A DNA stretch of 64,000 nucleotides from Limnoperna fortunei (GCA_944474755.1 OX104125.1:42547899-42611898); one strand, 5' to 3'; numbered from the stretch's first letter, positions 1 through 12,689 are shown. Translations and numbers: made by a program. Notes: generated from the letters alone by a model not told the origin.

Positions 1-366
1 CTTCACATCTTCATAAAACTTAATACACCAACACAACATGATTGTAAAAGTCAGTAGGGCTGTGCGAAAATATTTTAAGCTCAAGTTACCTTCTGTACAT
101 GTTCATGTACCTGACTGTAAGGGTATTTACCAACAAGTACCGATCGGGACAACAGTGTCGCTGAGACACGTGTTCTTTGTTTTTTTTCAACTAAAATTCC
201 AGCCTCTTCTTTATACTCTATCCCCGATAAAATCTAGGTTATTCTCGTATGGTTTTTTTATTCTTTGATACAAATATTCTTAAATACTATCTATTAATGT
301 ATGACGTAAATTAATTTTTACTAGATTTTAAATACATGTTCGTTACAACAATGTATGCGTTTTCAG

Positions 367-503
367 AGGAAAACGTCCAATTCATCTGAGCTTTGATGTA
401 GACGGCTTAGACCCCTCGGTGACACCAAGTACGGGCACCCCAGTTACAGCTGGTCTGTCTCTCAGGGAGGCTTTGTATATAGCAGAGGAACTGGCACGTA
501 CAG
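367..503 (+). CDS. ARG: Arginase penultimate coding exon
   Basis: This 137-bp exon starts after TTTTCAG and ends before GTTTGT. It encodes the metal-binding signature [10 protein letters not shown] and the TGTPV substrate-loop region, then [14 protein letters not shown]. It ends in phase 1. No further upstream arginase exon was recognised in bases 1-366. Confidence 0.9.
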
Positions 504-1549
504 GTTTGTGTCGTTTTATATTGTAGCTCTAGATGTGCCTTTTGTGCAGGGAAACACTTAGGTAATATTGACAGGTACTATGACGCAGTGCGGATAATTA
601 TTCAACCAGTATGGCAAATTTAAGTTTTACACAAAACAAAACAAACAAAAAACAAACAAAAAACAATCAAAAAAAAAAACAAAACAAACAAACAAACAAA
701 CAAAACAAAAAAATATTATTCTGCAACCAGAAAATCGTTTTATACTAATGTGACGATTTTTTGCATGAAATTTTCGGCGCGCATTCGAGTGATAGCCTGA
801 CGTCACGAAACACTATCTTATTTGACATGTACCGTAAACTAGAACAGTGCTAAATATCATTAGAAGTAAGGTCAAGGGTACCAAAAGATCGACGTCATTA
901 TTTACAAAAAAAAGATTTTAATTATTTATAGGGTCGTATTTGTATAGTTTAATCGGTAGTTGCAGAATAAATATGAATTTTTAGCGGTTCGGCAGTTTGA
1001 CGTATCTATAAAAATCAATGCTTTTCTTTAAATGTTTAATAAATGATAATGAGTGCAAATTTAAGTCACTGAAGTCCTCAGAATACTACAAGGACTGATT
1101 AAAATTAATACACCGTAATAAATTGTAAATAACGTTCATTCATAACGTTTAAACGAGGTTTATTAACGCCATGTAATAGTCATTGCCGATTTCATATACA
1201 TGTACTTTATAGGGATTTTAACTACGAGAGAAACGTTAAGTTTTTGATTAGATTATTTCCATGTATCAGAAGCACAATTGTGCAAAAAGTTTTTTACTAA
1301 GTCCCTTTATTAATGAAAACGCTCATATTTCTGCTACATAAATTTACTGGATCATATTTCTTATAAAGAAAAATATGCATTTCAGGCCGCCTATCTGTGC
1401 TAGATATTGCTGAAGTTAACCCGAATATTGGAACGCAACAGGATGTGGAATTAACAGTAAAAAATACAATTGAATTTGTAACGAGGTGTTTTGGCAGGAA
1501 GAGGCAAGGAGTTTATCCAAAAGGATATGACATCCCTCTGCCTTGTTAA
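367..1549 (+). CDS. ARG: Arginase, C-terminal part (two exons; 5' part outside window)
   Basis: Arginase hydrolyses L-arginine to ornithine and urea at a binuclear manganese centre. Two exons are visible, 367-503 and 1386-1549. The first encodes ...[15 protein letters not shown]..., which contains the two metal-ligand aspartates of the DVD motif, and then a TGTPV segment. The second encodes [13 protein letters not shown], which carries the conserved active-site glutamate, and ends in TAA at 1547-1549. The junction is consistent: exon 1 leaves one base (ACA G) and exon 2 supplies GC to complete glycine. The acceptor is TTTTCAG and the donor is CAG|GTTTGT. The tail ([18 protein letters not shown]) is lineage-specific and short. 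The remaining ~60% of the enzyme must lie left of base 1. Identity of the family is near certain; the paralogue is not. Confidence 0.93.
640..716. repeat. A-rich (AAAC)n simple repeat in the last arginase intron
   Basis: A run of AAAC/AAAAAC units, interrupted by a homopolymer A stretch, lies in the intron between the two arginase exons. It looks like a simple repeat or the tail of a decayed SINE. No flanking SINE body was recognised. Confidence 0.7.
1386..1549 (+). CDS. ARG: Arginase terminal coding exon
   Basis: The exon begins after TTTCAG and encodes [14 protein letters not shown], a helix with a valine-threonine-rich stretch ([17 protein letters not shown]) and a basic tail. It ends with CTG CCT TGT TAA. 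It aligns without gaps to the end of metazoan arginases as I remember them. Confidence 0.9.
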
Positions 1550-1620
1550 GTAACGTGACATTGATGTAATATATTACTTATCGGTTAAGCGTCTCAGGGT
1601 TACGGATAGTAGTGGCTGGG

Positions 1621-1626
1621 AATAAA
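1621..1626 (+). promoter_or_regulatory. Candidate polyadenylation signal of arginase
   Basis: AATAAA lies 72 bp after the arginase stop codon on the same strand. It is the first canonical hexamer downstream. AT-rich DNA makes chance hexamers common, so this is a candidate only. Confidence 0.45.
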
Positions 1627-1924
1627 AAGTAGTTCCGCTGTATTTTGATGCTGTAAAGAGTGGGAATGTAATTTTTTGTTAATATTCTTCCTCTCTTCGA
1701 AAACGGAGAACGGCCTTTAATTGTTCTAACCATTCCTTTAATAAATCTAACAATCGGTGCAGTATAATTTGTTGAAAATTGCACTTATAAGTAGTATTAT
1801 GTTTTAACATTAGCAGTCATAAACTTCGAGACTAATGCTCGCAAAATTTTTCTTGACGTCTCCTAATAAGAAAAGTCGTTATAGTTTTGCATAAAATGAA
1901 AGTACAATATCTATGAAAAAACTG

Positions 1925-2332
1925 GCTCTCTGACACAGTGCGATACTTCTATTCTGATTTTTTTTAAATATACCCTTCTTGGAGAGGTCGCAGGGCTTGA
2001 CTTATAGAGCTGCCTAACGCATCCCAGGTAGCGGATAGAGAAAGCCCTCTCGCAGGGGTGTGTGTCAAAAAAGCCTGACCGTGGACCGCATTGGGTGTCG
2101 TGTTTGGTGAAGGCCCCACTCATTGAAGACCCTCTTGCATATTTCGGAAAAGAATAGACATATTGTAACAACTACAAAAAGCTAAATTCCTCTCATCCAT
2201 TATTCCATATTTTCCAATGTCAGTCAACATTTTGTTCCGGTGTCCCATCTCCTTTTCCATTTGTTTTTTTTTGTTCTGGTGTTGAATATAGTTGAAATAT
2301 TTCTTGCTCAACGTTAAGCAAACATTTAATTA
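1925..2332 (+). mobile_element. Interspersed repeat family B, copy 1
   Basis: This shares its order of segments with the copy at 6090-6484: a GGATAGAGA..CCCTCTCG block, a CGTGGACCGCATTG-like block, a CTCATCCATTATTCC block, and the 3' end 'TGTTCTGGTGTTGAATATAGTTGAAATA...AACGTTAAGCAAAC'. The family is about 400-470 bp, non-coding, and ends near a (TCAA)n tail in better-preserved copies. It looks like a non-autonomous retroelement. No tRNA head is obvious. Confidence 0.65.
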
Positions 2333-5300
2333 TTTCGCCTGTATGTGACTAGGCGGACACTAATTACTGTTTATTATAAAACGTACTTGTAGTCCTGGCT
2401 TCATTTATCGGGTCCACATTTGACCACGTGATAAAAGATGTTGTCCTTAATGTCTCTAATGTTCACCAAACATCGAACATTTTTTGTTAACATCACCTCA
2501 AAGTGAAACAATGTATTTTGTATCAATATTAAGCAATCAAACGGATTTAATACAGCTGTATTTCTTGATCGAAAAATACAATTAAATAGTAACTGAGATT
2601 ATGGGTCGGATACCAGTTTTATCAAATCGGTGTACTGCACCTTAAAACTACGCATCAAGTTGATGTCGTTTTCTGACCTTCTTTTAAACTTCTTAGTCTT
2701 TGTAGAGAACATTAATTAGCAAACGTTAATTCAAAACAACCGCTTTGTGCCATGTAAATTAGAATCCACACGTACACCTTGTAGTATACGCTTAATGAAC
2801 TTTCCGTGCAGGACACTACAACAATTATCCCGATAATTAACCCTAGAGAATGCTAATTTATTTTCCAGAAACCTGATTTTTATATCTATATTTTTAGATA
2901 TCAAGGTTGAGCGTATGCTTGCACTTATTTTTTCAAGCTTAGCAATAATGATCAATAAGTTCATTCAGTCTTCGGATTACTAACCACAATTATTGTAAGT
3001 GGTATCAGCGATTTCTCCCCTTGACTCGTGTTAATGATTTCTCCATTGTGTACTAATAATGATTTCTCCCTTGTTACGGATTCACCATTTAGCCTCATAG
3101 ACATGCATTTGTAGTATCTACATGTATTGATTGTATTGTGTTTGATAAAGAAGAAGATAATTGTTCTAAACAAAGTATGAAGTAAAAGCGTAACAAGGCA
3201 AAGACGCAAGACATTGTTTGTGTAATGAGTAAAAAAAAAAATAAGTAAATATTGTTTCGTAAAAGTAAATATTGTTTTGTAAAAAAAGTCAACATAAAAA
3301 AAATTAAACATTGTTGAATTGTATCGTGAGAACTGATAATAATACATAATCTTATCTGTAGCTCCAACTAAGAATACTAAAATTTATTGAGTGGTTCTAA
3401 CATGGCCCCAGTTGCTGTTGGGCAGGAATATAATTGTATATTTCTGTTTTGCAATATTAATATTTTCTGTATAAATGTATACTAAAATATGTATATTTTG
3501 TAAATAAACAATAATAACTTGTATCAGCTATCAATAATGCCATCTAGCGGATATATTGTCGAATTTCCTGGTTTATTTAGAATTTTTTTGCATTCATAAG
3601 ATGTTAACAGTTACTGTATCTAAATTCAGTCGAAGGTACAATTTTATTTTGCAATTCAGAAGGAATTTATCATTGATGAATTAATACATGAATGAGAGGG
3701 CGTGTACGGCAATTAATTATTAGAGCATGTTCAAGTCTAATAAGTCACAAAATAGTCCAAATTGTATTAATGATAATTTAGACCGCCAAAACAAAATAGA
3801 CAGTTGCTATTTGTCCGGATAGATGGAAGAACATACCACTCACCGGCTGTTTGTCCGATAGGCCGCAAGATTATCTCCAATGCTTTGAGTGGCTATTTGT
3901 CCGGCTAGCAGACTGATTGCCCGTCCCTTTGAAATGCGCATGCCATTTTCCAGCAGCGCCATCTACCTCTGCTTTGGTCTTTGTCTTGTAGATTGTTTTT
4001 GATCGCTTCTCTGGATTGATTCAGCATTTTTAAAAGTTTACAATTATGCGAATTTCAATTATGCGGATTCTAGATTTTAATACTTCATAAGAAGGTATTG
4101 TCCCCGATTCAATTTCACTGTTTTCAGCCATTATATGTCATTTCCTGTAGCTGGAAAATAACATGCTCATTTCAAATGGCTGAGCAATTTTCAGCTACAT
4201 CGTGGTGTTCAGTTTTTTATTGCGGGAGAAAGCCGGAGTACCCGGGAAAATCCCCCAACCGTCGGAAAAAGGTTTTCACATAAGGTTACAAAAGCGCAAC
4301 TATTTTCAATGCATTTCCCAATAGGTACCCATGGTGTTCAAAAATTCATACCTTCAAGAGTGAGCACATTAGAAAAAAATGGGTAGCATTTCCTGTCACT
4401 AGAGATATAAGCACTTTATTTCAACCAAAAAAAGTATATGGTCATGCGGCAAATGTTGACCTAAAATGCAGTTGTTATGGAAGCTTTCGAATTCTGCACT
4501 GAAAGGAAAATGAGAAATTTTGAATGGACCTACTTAAAATAAACAAATATTTCTCCTACACTTTGTACAAATATTTCAAATAAAAAAACAATTCCAACAC
4601 TGCACCACCCAAGGCCAGACAGTTTTATTCTTCTGAGTACTATGTTGGGGTAAATAAGTTCCCGGTCAAATGTAAACAAATAATTGCGCAATTGTAACCA
4701 TAAGTGTTACTTCTGATAATTATCTTCCTTGACAAAAAAATCAAGTTCGTTAGATCAACCTTGACAGAGCTGTGTATTAATTACAAATGAAAACACCTGC
4801 TTGTACCGTTATTAGGCCTGTATTTTATTATCAAAGAAAAATCAGTTAAGTTGCTCTCATGAGTATTATTTTTTTTAATTTAAAGGTAAGCGCGTGCAAG
4901 TATATAATATAAATAAAGTCAAAAAGTCCGACCAAGGGCACTAAGGTTGTCGGCATAGGACGTTGAAAACTCTCCGACTAAGTACAGATATCCTTGGGCA
5001 GATCTATATTTTGAAATAAGCAAATTCCACATCGCAGGTAAAAATGTACGTACAAATTCATTCAGATATGAAAATTTGTTAAAAATACAGGTTAAATTTT
5101 ACCTGCCAAAAACTAGTTTTCAAGATATTGCACTCAATTCTTTTTAGAAAGACTTGTGAGCAATAAATACATTTATTCTAAACATAACCTTTATGCACCT
5201 AAATTGTTAACAGACAACATCAATTATGTAACGAAAAACTTCTTTACCTCCATTACATTATAAATCCTATGTGATATTTACATGTAAAGGGAATATAAGT

Positions 5301-5855
5301 GACGTCGTAAGATACTCAAACTTAAAAGTGTCAGTTTTTCTTTAAAGTGAGCTCATCAAAGCGTTATTAATTTATTTTATATTCAGCACAGAAAATTTAT
5401 GTTTGCGATTTATAACCGTTTGATTGAAGAAGGATGAAAAATATCTAATTGTTCTGACAGAAGAAACCAATCTCCACGCAAAGGATTCTGGGTATCCTAC
5501 GTCAACAACAATCACCTCTGCCATACCATTGGTTGACATTGTGAGAGATATCTCTCATGGCGGATAAGCTTCGCGTACAAATGCAGTAATTTCAATGTAA
5601 ATCTGCATCAAAAGTGTATAAATAGACTATATAAAAATAAAAAAGATCTCGTGTATTATTTTATAAATACAAACGCCACGGGCAGACGACAAATGTAGTC
5701 TCGCAGTAAATGGAGGATGACGTGTGGCAGAGGTTATATCTGGGAACCAGTTATGTTCTCTGTGCCGGAGTGTGAGAAGAAACGGCCTTTATTGCATCTC
5801 TTTGATATTATTTAACTAGCATTACATAATTTGTTAACACAATTTTTTATGCAAC
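2333..5855. other. Non-coding stretch, no gene recognised
   Basis: Apart from a short SINE remnant at 4183-4271, this 3.5 kb is AT-rich with only short, compositionally biased open frames. The - frames near 2961-3367 are rich in F, Y, I and L as expected from T-rich DNA. No family motif or splice-bounded exon was recognised. Confidence 0.6.
4183..4271 (-). mobile_element. tRNA-headed SINE (family A), 3' fragment
   Basis: On the reverse strand the fragment carries the family-A 3' half: a GGGTACTCCGGCTT block followed by the GCCACGATATAGCTGAAA-like tail. The head with promoter boxes is missing. Length is about 90 bp against about 250 bp in full copies. Confidence 0.65.
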
Positions 5856-5859
<4 letters not shown>

Positions 5860-5940
<81 letters not shown>

Positions 5941-5943
5941 ATT
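5860..5943. repeat. (AAAT)n microsatellite
   Basis: About twenty uninterrupted AAAT units. No SINE body ends directly here, although family B copy 2 begins about 150 bp to the right. Confidence 0.97.
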
Positions 5944-6089
5944 GAAAAATTGCTTAAAATGGCATTAAGCATCATTCAAACAAACAAAATGCTCATTATG
6001 CATGTTACTAGGTGTAATGAAATGATCAATTTAATCACTGATCTTTTAACAGTTAAGTTTTCAATTATAAAGTTCTGTTACGCGAACAG

Positions 6090-6484
6090 TATGTGGCTAC
6101 TGGGACTATACTGGGAGCAGCGCGTCCCCGGGTGGAGGATAGGGAGACCCTCTCGTTTAGGGTTGTCAGGTGATGTTACGATAAGCCTTGCCGCGGACCG
6201 TAGTGAGTGAAGTGCTAGGAGAGTGCCACGCTTTTTGCAATTAAAAAACCGCTTTTTTTAGATTTCGAAAAAAGTATGTGGTCATTGTAGGCTCAAAGGC
6301 TAAAATCCCCTCCCCTGCCTAATACTCCGTATTTTTCCAGTGGCAGTCGAAATTGTGTTCCTTATGTTCCATCCCACCACCTTTTCCCGTTGATTTATTG
6401 CTTGTTAACCTGTTCTCGTCCTGAATATAGCTGAAATACTGCTCGTTGGACGTAAAGCCAACATCCAGTCAATCAATCAATCTT
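6090..6484 (+). mobile_element. Interspersed repeat family B, best-preserved copy
   Basis: Contains GGTGGAGGATAGGGAGACCC, TGCCGCGGACCGTAGTGAGT, CTCCCCTGCCTAATACTCC and the 3' end CTCGTCCTGAATATAGCTGA..., closing with four TCAA units. The short terminal tandem tail is typical of non-autonomous retroelements. Other copies are at 1925-2332, 34229-34690 (-), 38690-38998, 42664-42882, 50370-50998 and 60575-60778. Confidence 0.75.
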
Positions 6485-7345
6485 CAAGTGTATCAAAAAA
6501 CGAGGTTTTAAGCTTGCTTTCATCATAAATAAAGGTATTAACAACATACCAAAAAAAAAAAACACCAAGGAAACTGTCAAAAAAGACAACCCACAAATCA
6601 AATTCCAAGAAACATTGAAATACTGTCATTTCAAGGTTGATGCCTGCTATCCCAAAGTGAGATTACACGAACTAAAAAGTTAACGTAAACAAGAGTACAA
6701 TTTAGATTGCAAAATCTATTTTGTCAATTAGTGCAATTATACCATAACTTTTAACCCATTACTTTCACAAAACTAATAGCCAATGTCTATTTCCCAATGT
6801 TTTAAGATAAAAACTTAGTTGATAATTGTTCTCTAAGTATTCAAACTTAAATTGTATGCGATTGTCAACATGAGGCAACAGTACAGTTTTAGCCATAGAG
6901 TACAGTGTTTATAAAGTGTGAATAAAATATTTAGAAATATACTTTGCCCATCTTTCAAATAAAAGTAAATATAATTTAAAATTTTGTTTCTGGTCAATGA
7001 CATGTGTCATTTAAAATCGATGTCATAAAAGTCAACACACGGCAGCCTTAACACTTACAGACTAAAAGATCTAGTATGTCTAAATAGCCCCAAAGGAATT
7101 CTTCATTAAACAATCAAACGTGCCAAAATTAGAAAATGTATTTGCGATTCGCATGTATACATTGCAACGCCTTCTTTCAAACAAGTACTATTTGCTGTAA
7201 ACCTACATTTAAATGCCCCTCTAAAAGTTTTGAGAAATTAAGAAAACATGTACAAAAACTTAATTTGTTCAATAAAAATGATTCTGTGTTGTAACGCCAT
7301 TTTTCGTAAATTTTTCTTCGACTAGTTCTTTAGTTATGAAACCTG
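6485..7345. other. Non-coding stretch
   Basis: AT-rich sequence between a family B copy and the minisatellite. No coding frame, splice-bounded exon or recognisable repeat was seen. Confidence 0.6.
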
Positions 7346-7349
7346 TGTG

Positions 7350-7840
7350 GCCAGGTATCAACATCAAATCTGTCTGTGTGTCCATGTATCAACATCAAAT
7401 CTGTCTGTGTGTCCATGTATCAACATCAAATATGTCTGTGTGTCCATGTATCAACATAAAATCTGTCTGTGTGTCCTTGTACCAACATAAAATCTGTCTG
7501 TGTGTCCATGTATCAACATCAAATCTTTCTGTGTGTCATTGTACCAACTTGAAATCTGTCTGTGTGTCCATGTATCAACATCAAATATGTCTGTGTGTCC
7601 TTGTACCACCATCAAATCTGTCTGTGTGTCCAAGTATCAACATCAAATCTGTCTGTGTGTCCTTGTACCACCATCAAATCTGTCTGTGTGTCCATGTATC
7701 AACATCAAATCTGTCTGTTTGTCATCGCATCAACGTCAAATCTGTAAGGGTTTCCTTGTACCAACATGAAATCTGTCTGTGTGCCCATGTATCAACAACA
7801 AATATTTTTATGTGTCCTTGTATCAACATATAATATTTAG
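7350..7840. repeat. 31-bp minisatellite, about 15-16 units
   Basis: The unit reads approximately CATCAAATCTGTCTGTGTG plus TCCATGTATCAA, 31 bp. Units differ at a few fixed sites (CATGTATC versus CTTGTACC). A degenerate extra unit lies near 7900-7935. Because 31 is not a multiple of three and the unit lacks stops, overlapping open frames appear in all three forward frames (up to 165 codons). These frames are a consequence of the repeat and are not annotated as genes. Confidence 0.95.
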
Positions 7841-8045
7841 CAATATCAAAAAATGTACAAAATATGGATCCATGACCAACTTATAATTGTTTCCTTATAT
7901 TTGTCTGTCTGTGTGTCCTTGTGCCAACATCTTACTCGTTGAACCTCCTGGAAAGTTCTGCCATTTCTAATCAACTACTCGAGTGCACCTTACCTTTCTT
8001 CGTATTATATAGATTTTTAGTACGTTATTTTATTTACTTGTTCAC

Positions 8046-8160
8046 TGGCAAAGATTGTAGATTTTCACTAGATGCTTCGACTTCCACCCCAGTAAACGCT
8101 TGAAGCCATGATATAGCTAAAAAATTGATGAAAGTGGCCTTTAAACCCCATTCAAACCAA
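8046..8160 (+). mobile_element. SINE family A, 3' fragment
   Basis: Carries the block 'CAAAGATTGTAGATTTTC', a degenerate CTTCCACCCCAGTAAACGC and the tail GCCATGATATAGCTAAAA...GTGGCCTTTAAACCCC. The tRNA-like head is absent. Confidence 0.65.
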
Positions 8161-8723
8161 TTTAATTATGAATTTTTCTACTGTGAATTTTCGATTTCCG
8201 TGGGGCAACATTCTTGCAGCAGCTGTATATACAGTATGCATCTCCTAATTGATCAAGTACTCAAGAGTCTGTATTTAATGTCCTGTAATTTCTTGACAAG
8301 GGCTGTCTGCTGATAGAAAAGCTACTTAACCAAGGGTTCACATTGGCAGTATTGAAATCATCACTAAGAAAACCTTACGTTTGCCAATATGACTTAGTTA
8401 TGGAATATATGTGACATTTGAATTTCTCCGTTTGTTGTAACCTCTTTCTCTCCTTCTTACATGATTGTGACTTCCATTTTCGCACTTTTACAGTCTATCT
8501 GGTCAGTTTTCTTTGCTTTCTTTATTATTCTTTATGTTAATACGACATTTATCGCAACAAATGACCAGTTAAATTAAATCATTATAAATGAAATGTTTTA
8601 GATTTCTGAGCGGTTTGGGTATGGGATAAACAGACCCAAACTAGGTTATATCATATAACATGTCCGGAAATTTGAAATATTTGTATGCAGCAGATATAAA
8701 GTTTTGTTTTCTTTGCTAAGTAA

Positions 8724-10837
8724 CGTATTTTCCCAATCATGAGCAAACAAATTCTAAAGCTTCATAACATTTATTTGAAATATACAATGATAAACAACCA
8801 TGACTTTCCTTTTTTTAAATCTTATTAATTGTATTTGAAAGATAATATTTCTCATTTTCTTCCATGCAATTTTAGTCACAATACTATAAACTAAATGCAA
8901 TTATCCTGAAACAAATTACCTGTTAAATAGCACCTTATTATTGCGAAATAAACACTCCAACAGGTCAGAAAAATACATGGTGTACACAGGAATACCGAAT
9001 TATCACAAGTTAGTTTAATGAGAAAACACCCTTATAATGATGGATTTGATATTAATACAAAAAATAATTGTGATCATTACGTGCAAGTTATCACTCTCTT
9101 TTAAAAACCTCATCAGTGTATGTAACAACATTTAATATGTCCATTTCATATGTATAATTAAACAAATAACATCTGAAGTTTGTTTCACATATTGTATTGT
9201 ACTTATCGGATACAATTTCGTCTTTCCGATTACATAAGATTTAAATGTATTAGTCGTTCGAAAACATTTTAAAGTTTGTTTTACATATTTTGTCCTACGT
9301 TTCGGATACGATTTCGTGTAAAACAGAGGTTAACCATTAACATTTTGCACTTGTTTACATATTTCTGTCAGCAGTAAAAAGAACATTTTACCAGAGATTT
9401 TTCTTAGGTTTGACCTTTCGGTTCAGGACGTGATGTACGCAATTAAGTAACCTGTGAAAATGGTTTGAGGATAATTGTGTCAACATCATTATATTTATTT
9501 TTAATGAACCAGACACATAATTACAATCAATTATTATAACTTGTTTAAACATTTTCTGTGTTTCTTAATTATTTTTCTGTTTTGCGCCCCTCCTTTTGCA
9601 ATTAAGTGTCACAATTACAACCTGTATTTTTGTTTACGAAACATGCACACAACAGATCATAAAACGTTTTACATTTTAAATTATAATAGTGTATACTTAT
9701 TCTGCTTAGCATGCACACATTTTTATCACTACGGTTTTATAAACGCTGAATTATTAGCTTTTAAACCCCAATAACTTAATTACAATGACTTTTATATAAC
9801 ACGTAATCTCATTACAAACAACACATAGTCTCATTACATACAACACATAATCGCATTACATACAACACATAATCTCATTACTTATTTGATATTGATAAAC
9901 GGTATATTTCTAACAAACGTTTCTATAGCTGTATTATTTTTTCGGTACTAGGGGGGCCTCTGTGGCCGAGTGGTAAAAGTAGTTACTCATCTATTGATAA
10001 ACGGGATATGTCTAACAAACGTTGTAAGGGGCCTCTGTGGCCGAGTGGTAAAAGTAGTTACTCATCTATTGATAAACGGGATATTTCGAACAAACGTTGT
10101 AAGGGCCTCTGTGGCCGAGTGGTAAAAGTAGTTAATCATCTACAATTGACGGTGCATCAGTTATTGCGCGCATTACCATTACTATTGAGCGCAAAAACAA
10201 CTACTTTAATTTGCGCTCATAAAATCATTACGATTGTGCACCACAAATACAAGTAAATTACAGGTAATTTTCAATGCTATATCAAATTTAAACAGAAAAT
10301 CAGCGTAGATAAAATATGTTTTTCCTTCCAAATTTCTGATAAAACTCCATGTTAACGCTAAAGACACAAATTCGATACTAAATCAATTAGATTTCGAAAG
10401 TATACACTTTATATTTTGTGAAATATTGGAACTTTACATTTCCTCAGGCAAAATTCATGTTAAAATTTGATCACGTTATATTGTATTGCCCATCGCAATA
10501 TTTCATTAAAGTAACATTGGATAAATTAGTAACATTTTAGTTACCATATATTACCACACCACACCACACCATACCATACCACATCATAATAAACCATGCC
10601 ATCATACCATACCATACCATACCAGACTATGCTAACATAACATAACATAACCTTGCACAACACATACCATACCATATTATAAAATACCATACCGTAAAGT
10701 ACCGTACCGTACCATACCATACCATACCATACCATACCATACCATACCGTACCGTACCGTACCGTACCGTACCGTACCGTGCCGTGCCGTGCCGTGCCGT
10801 ACCGTACCGTACCGTACCGTACCTTGCCGTGCCGTGC
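8724..10837. repeat. 2.1-kb tandem duplication, copy 1
   Basis: The segment beginning CGTATTTTCCCAATCATGAG recurs at 10838, an offset of 2114 bp. The two copies are collinear with point changes and small indels. Each contains, in order: unique AT-rich DNA, a 22-bp tandem array, an A-box-like segment GGCCTCTGTGGCCGAGTGG, more unique DNA, and a CCATA/CCGTA pentamer array. Copy 1 has only about four 22-bp units but three A-box units. No coding region was recognised. Confidence 0.92.
9952..10175 (+). repeat. Tandem 74-75 bp units carrying a tRNA-like A box
   Basis: Three units each contain GGCCTCTGTGGCCGAGTGG, at 9961, 10036 and 10110 (spacing counted from TGTGG). This matches the head of family A SINEs, with the internal RNA polymerase III A box TGGCCGAGTGG. 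No B box (GGTTCGAGTC) follows. The intervening sequence is TATTGATAAACGGGATAT. Copy 2 of the 2.1-kb duplication has only one such unit, near 12247. Confidence 0.8.
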
Positions 10838-10840
10838 CGT
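10552..10840. repeat. CCATA/CCGTA pentanucleotide array 1
   Basis: Consists of runs of ACCAT changing into runs of ACCGT, with interruptions. A 5-bp unit gives a five-codon period, which produces open frames of the type MVWYG on the reverse strand. These are repeat artefacts. Confidence 0.95.
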
Positions 10841-11944
10841 ATTTTCCCAATCATGAGCAAAAAAATCTAAAGCTTCATAATATTTATTTGAAATATACAA
10901 TGATAAACAACCATGACTTTCCCTTTTTAAATCTTATTCATTGCATTTGAAAAATAATATTTCTCATTTTCTTCAATGCAATTTTAGTCACAATACTATA
11001 AACTAAATGCAATTATCCTGAAACAAATTACCTGTTAAATAGCACCTTATTATTGAGAAATAAACACCCCAACAGGTCAGAAAAATACATGGTGTAAACA
11101 GGAATACCAAATTATCACAAGTTAGTTTAATGAGAAAAAACCCTTATAATGATGGGATTTGATATTAATACAAAAAATAATTGTGATCATTATGTACAAG
11201 TTATCACTCTCTTTTAAAAACCTCATCAGTGTATGTAACAACATTTAATATGTCCATTTCATATGTATAATTAAACAAATAACATCTGAATTTTGTTTCA
11301 CATATTGTATTGTACTTATCGGATACAATTTCGCCTTTCTGATTACATAGATATAGACCATTATATATTTACTAAATGAAGATTTTAATGTATTGGTCGT
11401 TCGAAAACATTTTAAACTTTGTTCTACATATTTTGTCCTACTTTTCGGATACGATTTCGTATAAAACAGAGGTTAACAATAACATTTTACACTTGTTTAC
11501 GTATTTCTGTCAGCAGTAAAAAGAGCATTTTACCAGAGATTATTCTTAGGTTTAACCGTTTCGGTTCAGGACGTGATGTACGCAATTAAGTAACCTGTGA
11601 AAACGGCTTGAGGATAATTATGTCAACATCATTATAATTATTTTGATAGAACCATACACATAATAACAATCAATTATTATAACTTATTTGTTTAAACATT
11701 GTCTGTATTTCTTAATTATTTTTCTGTTTGGAGCCCCTCGTTTTGCAATTAAGTGTCACAATTACAACCCGTATTTTTGTTTACGAAACATGCACACAAC
11801 AGATCTTAAAACGTTTTACATTTTAAATTATATAATAGTGTATACTTATTCTGCTTAGCATGCACACATTTTTATCACTACGGTTTTATAAACGCTGAAT
11901 TATTAGCCTTTAAAACCCACTAACTTAATTACAATGACGTTTAT

Positions 11945-12209
11945 ATAACACATAATCTCATTACATACAACACATAATCTCATTACATACAACAAATAAT
12001 CTCATTACATACAACACATAATCTCATTACATACAACAAATAATTTCATTACATACAACACATAATCTCATTACATACAACAAATAATCTCATTACATAC
12101 AACACATAATCTCATTACATACAACACATAATCTCATTACATACAACACATAATCTCATTACATACAACACATAATCTCATTACATACAACACATAATCT
12201 CATTACTTA
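11945..12209. repeat. 22-bp tandem array, 12 units
   Basis: The unit is AACACATAATCTCATTACATAC with a C/A variant at one site. Twelve nearly identical units occupy 264 bp. The equivalent place in the other 2.1-kb copy (about 9795-9880) has about four diverged units, so this array expanded after the duplication. Confidence 0.93.
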
Positions 12210-12689
12210 TATGAAATAAACGGGATATTTCTAACAAAGGTTGTAGGGGGCCTCTGTGGCCGAGTGGTAAAAGTAGTTATTCATCTACAATTGACGCATC
12301 ACTTTTTGCGCGCATTACCATTACTATTGAGCGCAAAAACAACTACTTTTGCGCTCATAAAATCATTGCGATTGTGCACCACAAATACAAGTAAATTACA
12401 GGTAATTTTCAATGCTATATCAATAATTTTAAACAAAAAATCAGCGTAGATAAAATATGTTTTTCTTTCCTAATTTCTGATAAATATTCAGGTTAACGCT
12501 AAAGCAACAAATTCGATACTAAATCAATTAGATTTCGAAAGTATACACTTTATATTTTGTGAAATATTGGAACTTTACATTTCCTTAGGCAAAATTCATG
12601 TTAAAATTTGATAACGTTATATTGTATTGCCCATCGCAATATTTCATTAAAGTAACATTGGATAAATTACTAACATTTTAGTTACCATA

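Noticed and set aside
38..268. 76-codon frame at the left edge as an arginase exon
   Set aside because: No arginase-like residues, and no donor site before the real exon at 367. It appears to be intron.
7336..7833. Open frame of 165 codons, cysteine-rich repeat protein
   Set aside because: All three forward frames are open over the 31-bp minisatellite, so the frame carries no evidence of coding selection. It has no splice context or family motif.
10541..10900. Open frame of 119 codons, MVWYG/TVRYG repeats
   Set aside because: A pure translation of the 5-bp CCATA/CCGTA array. The same applies to the frames at 10627-10860 and 12911-13482.
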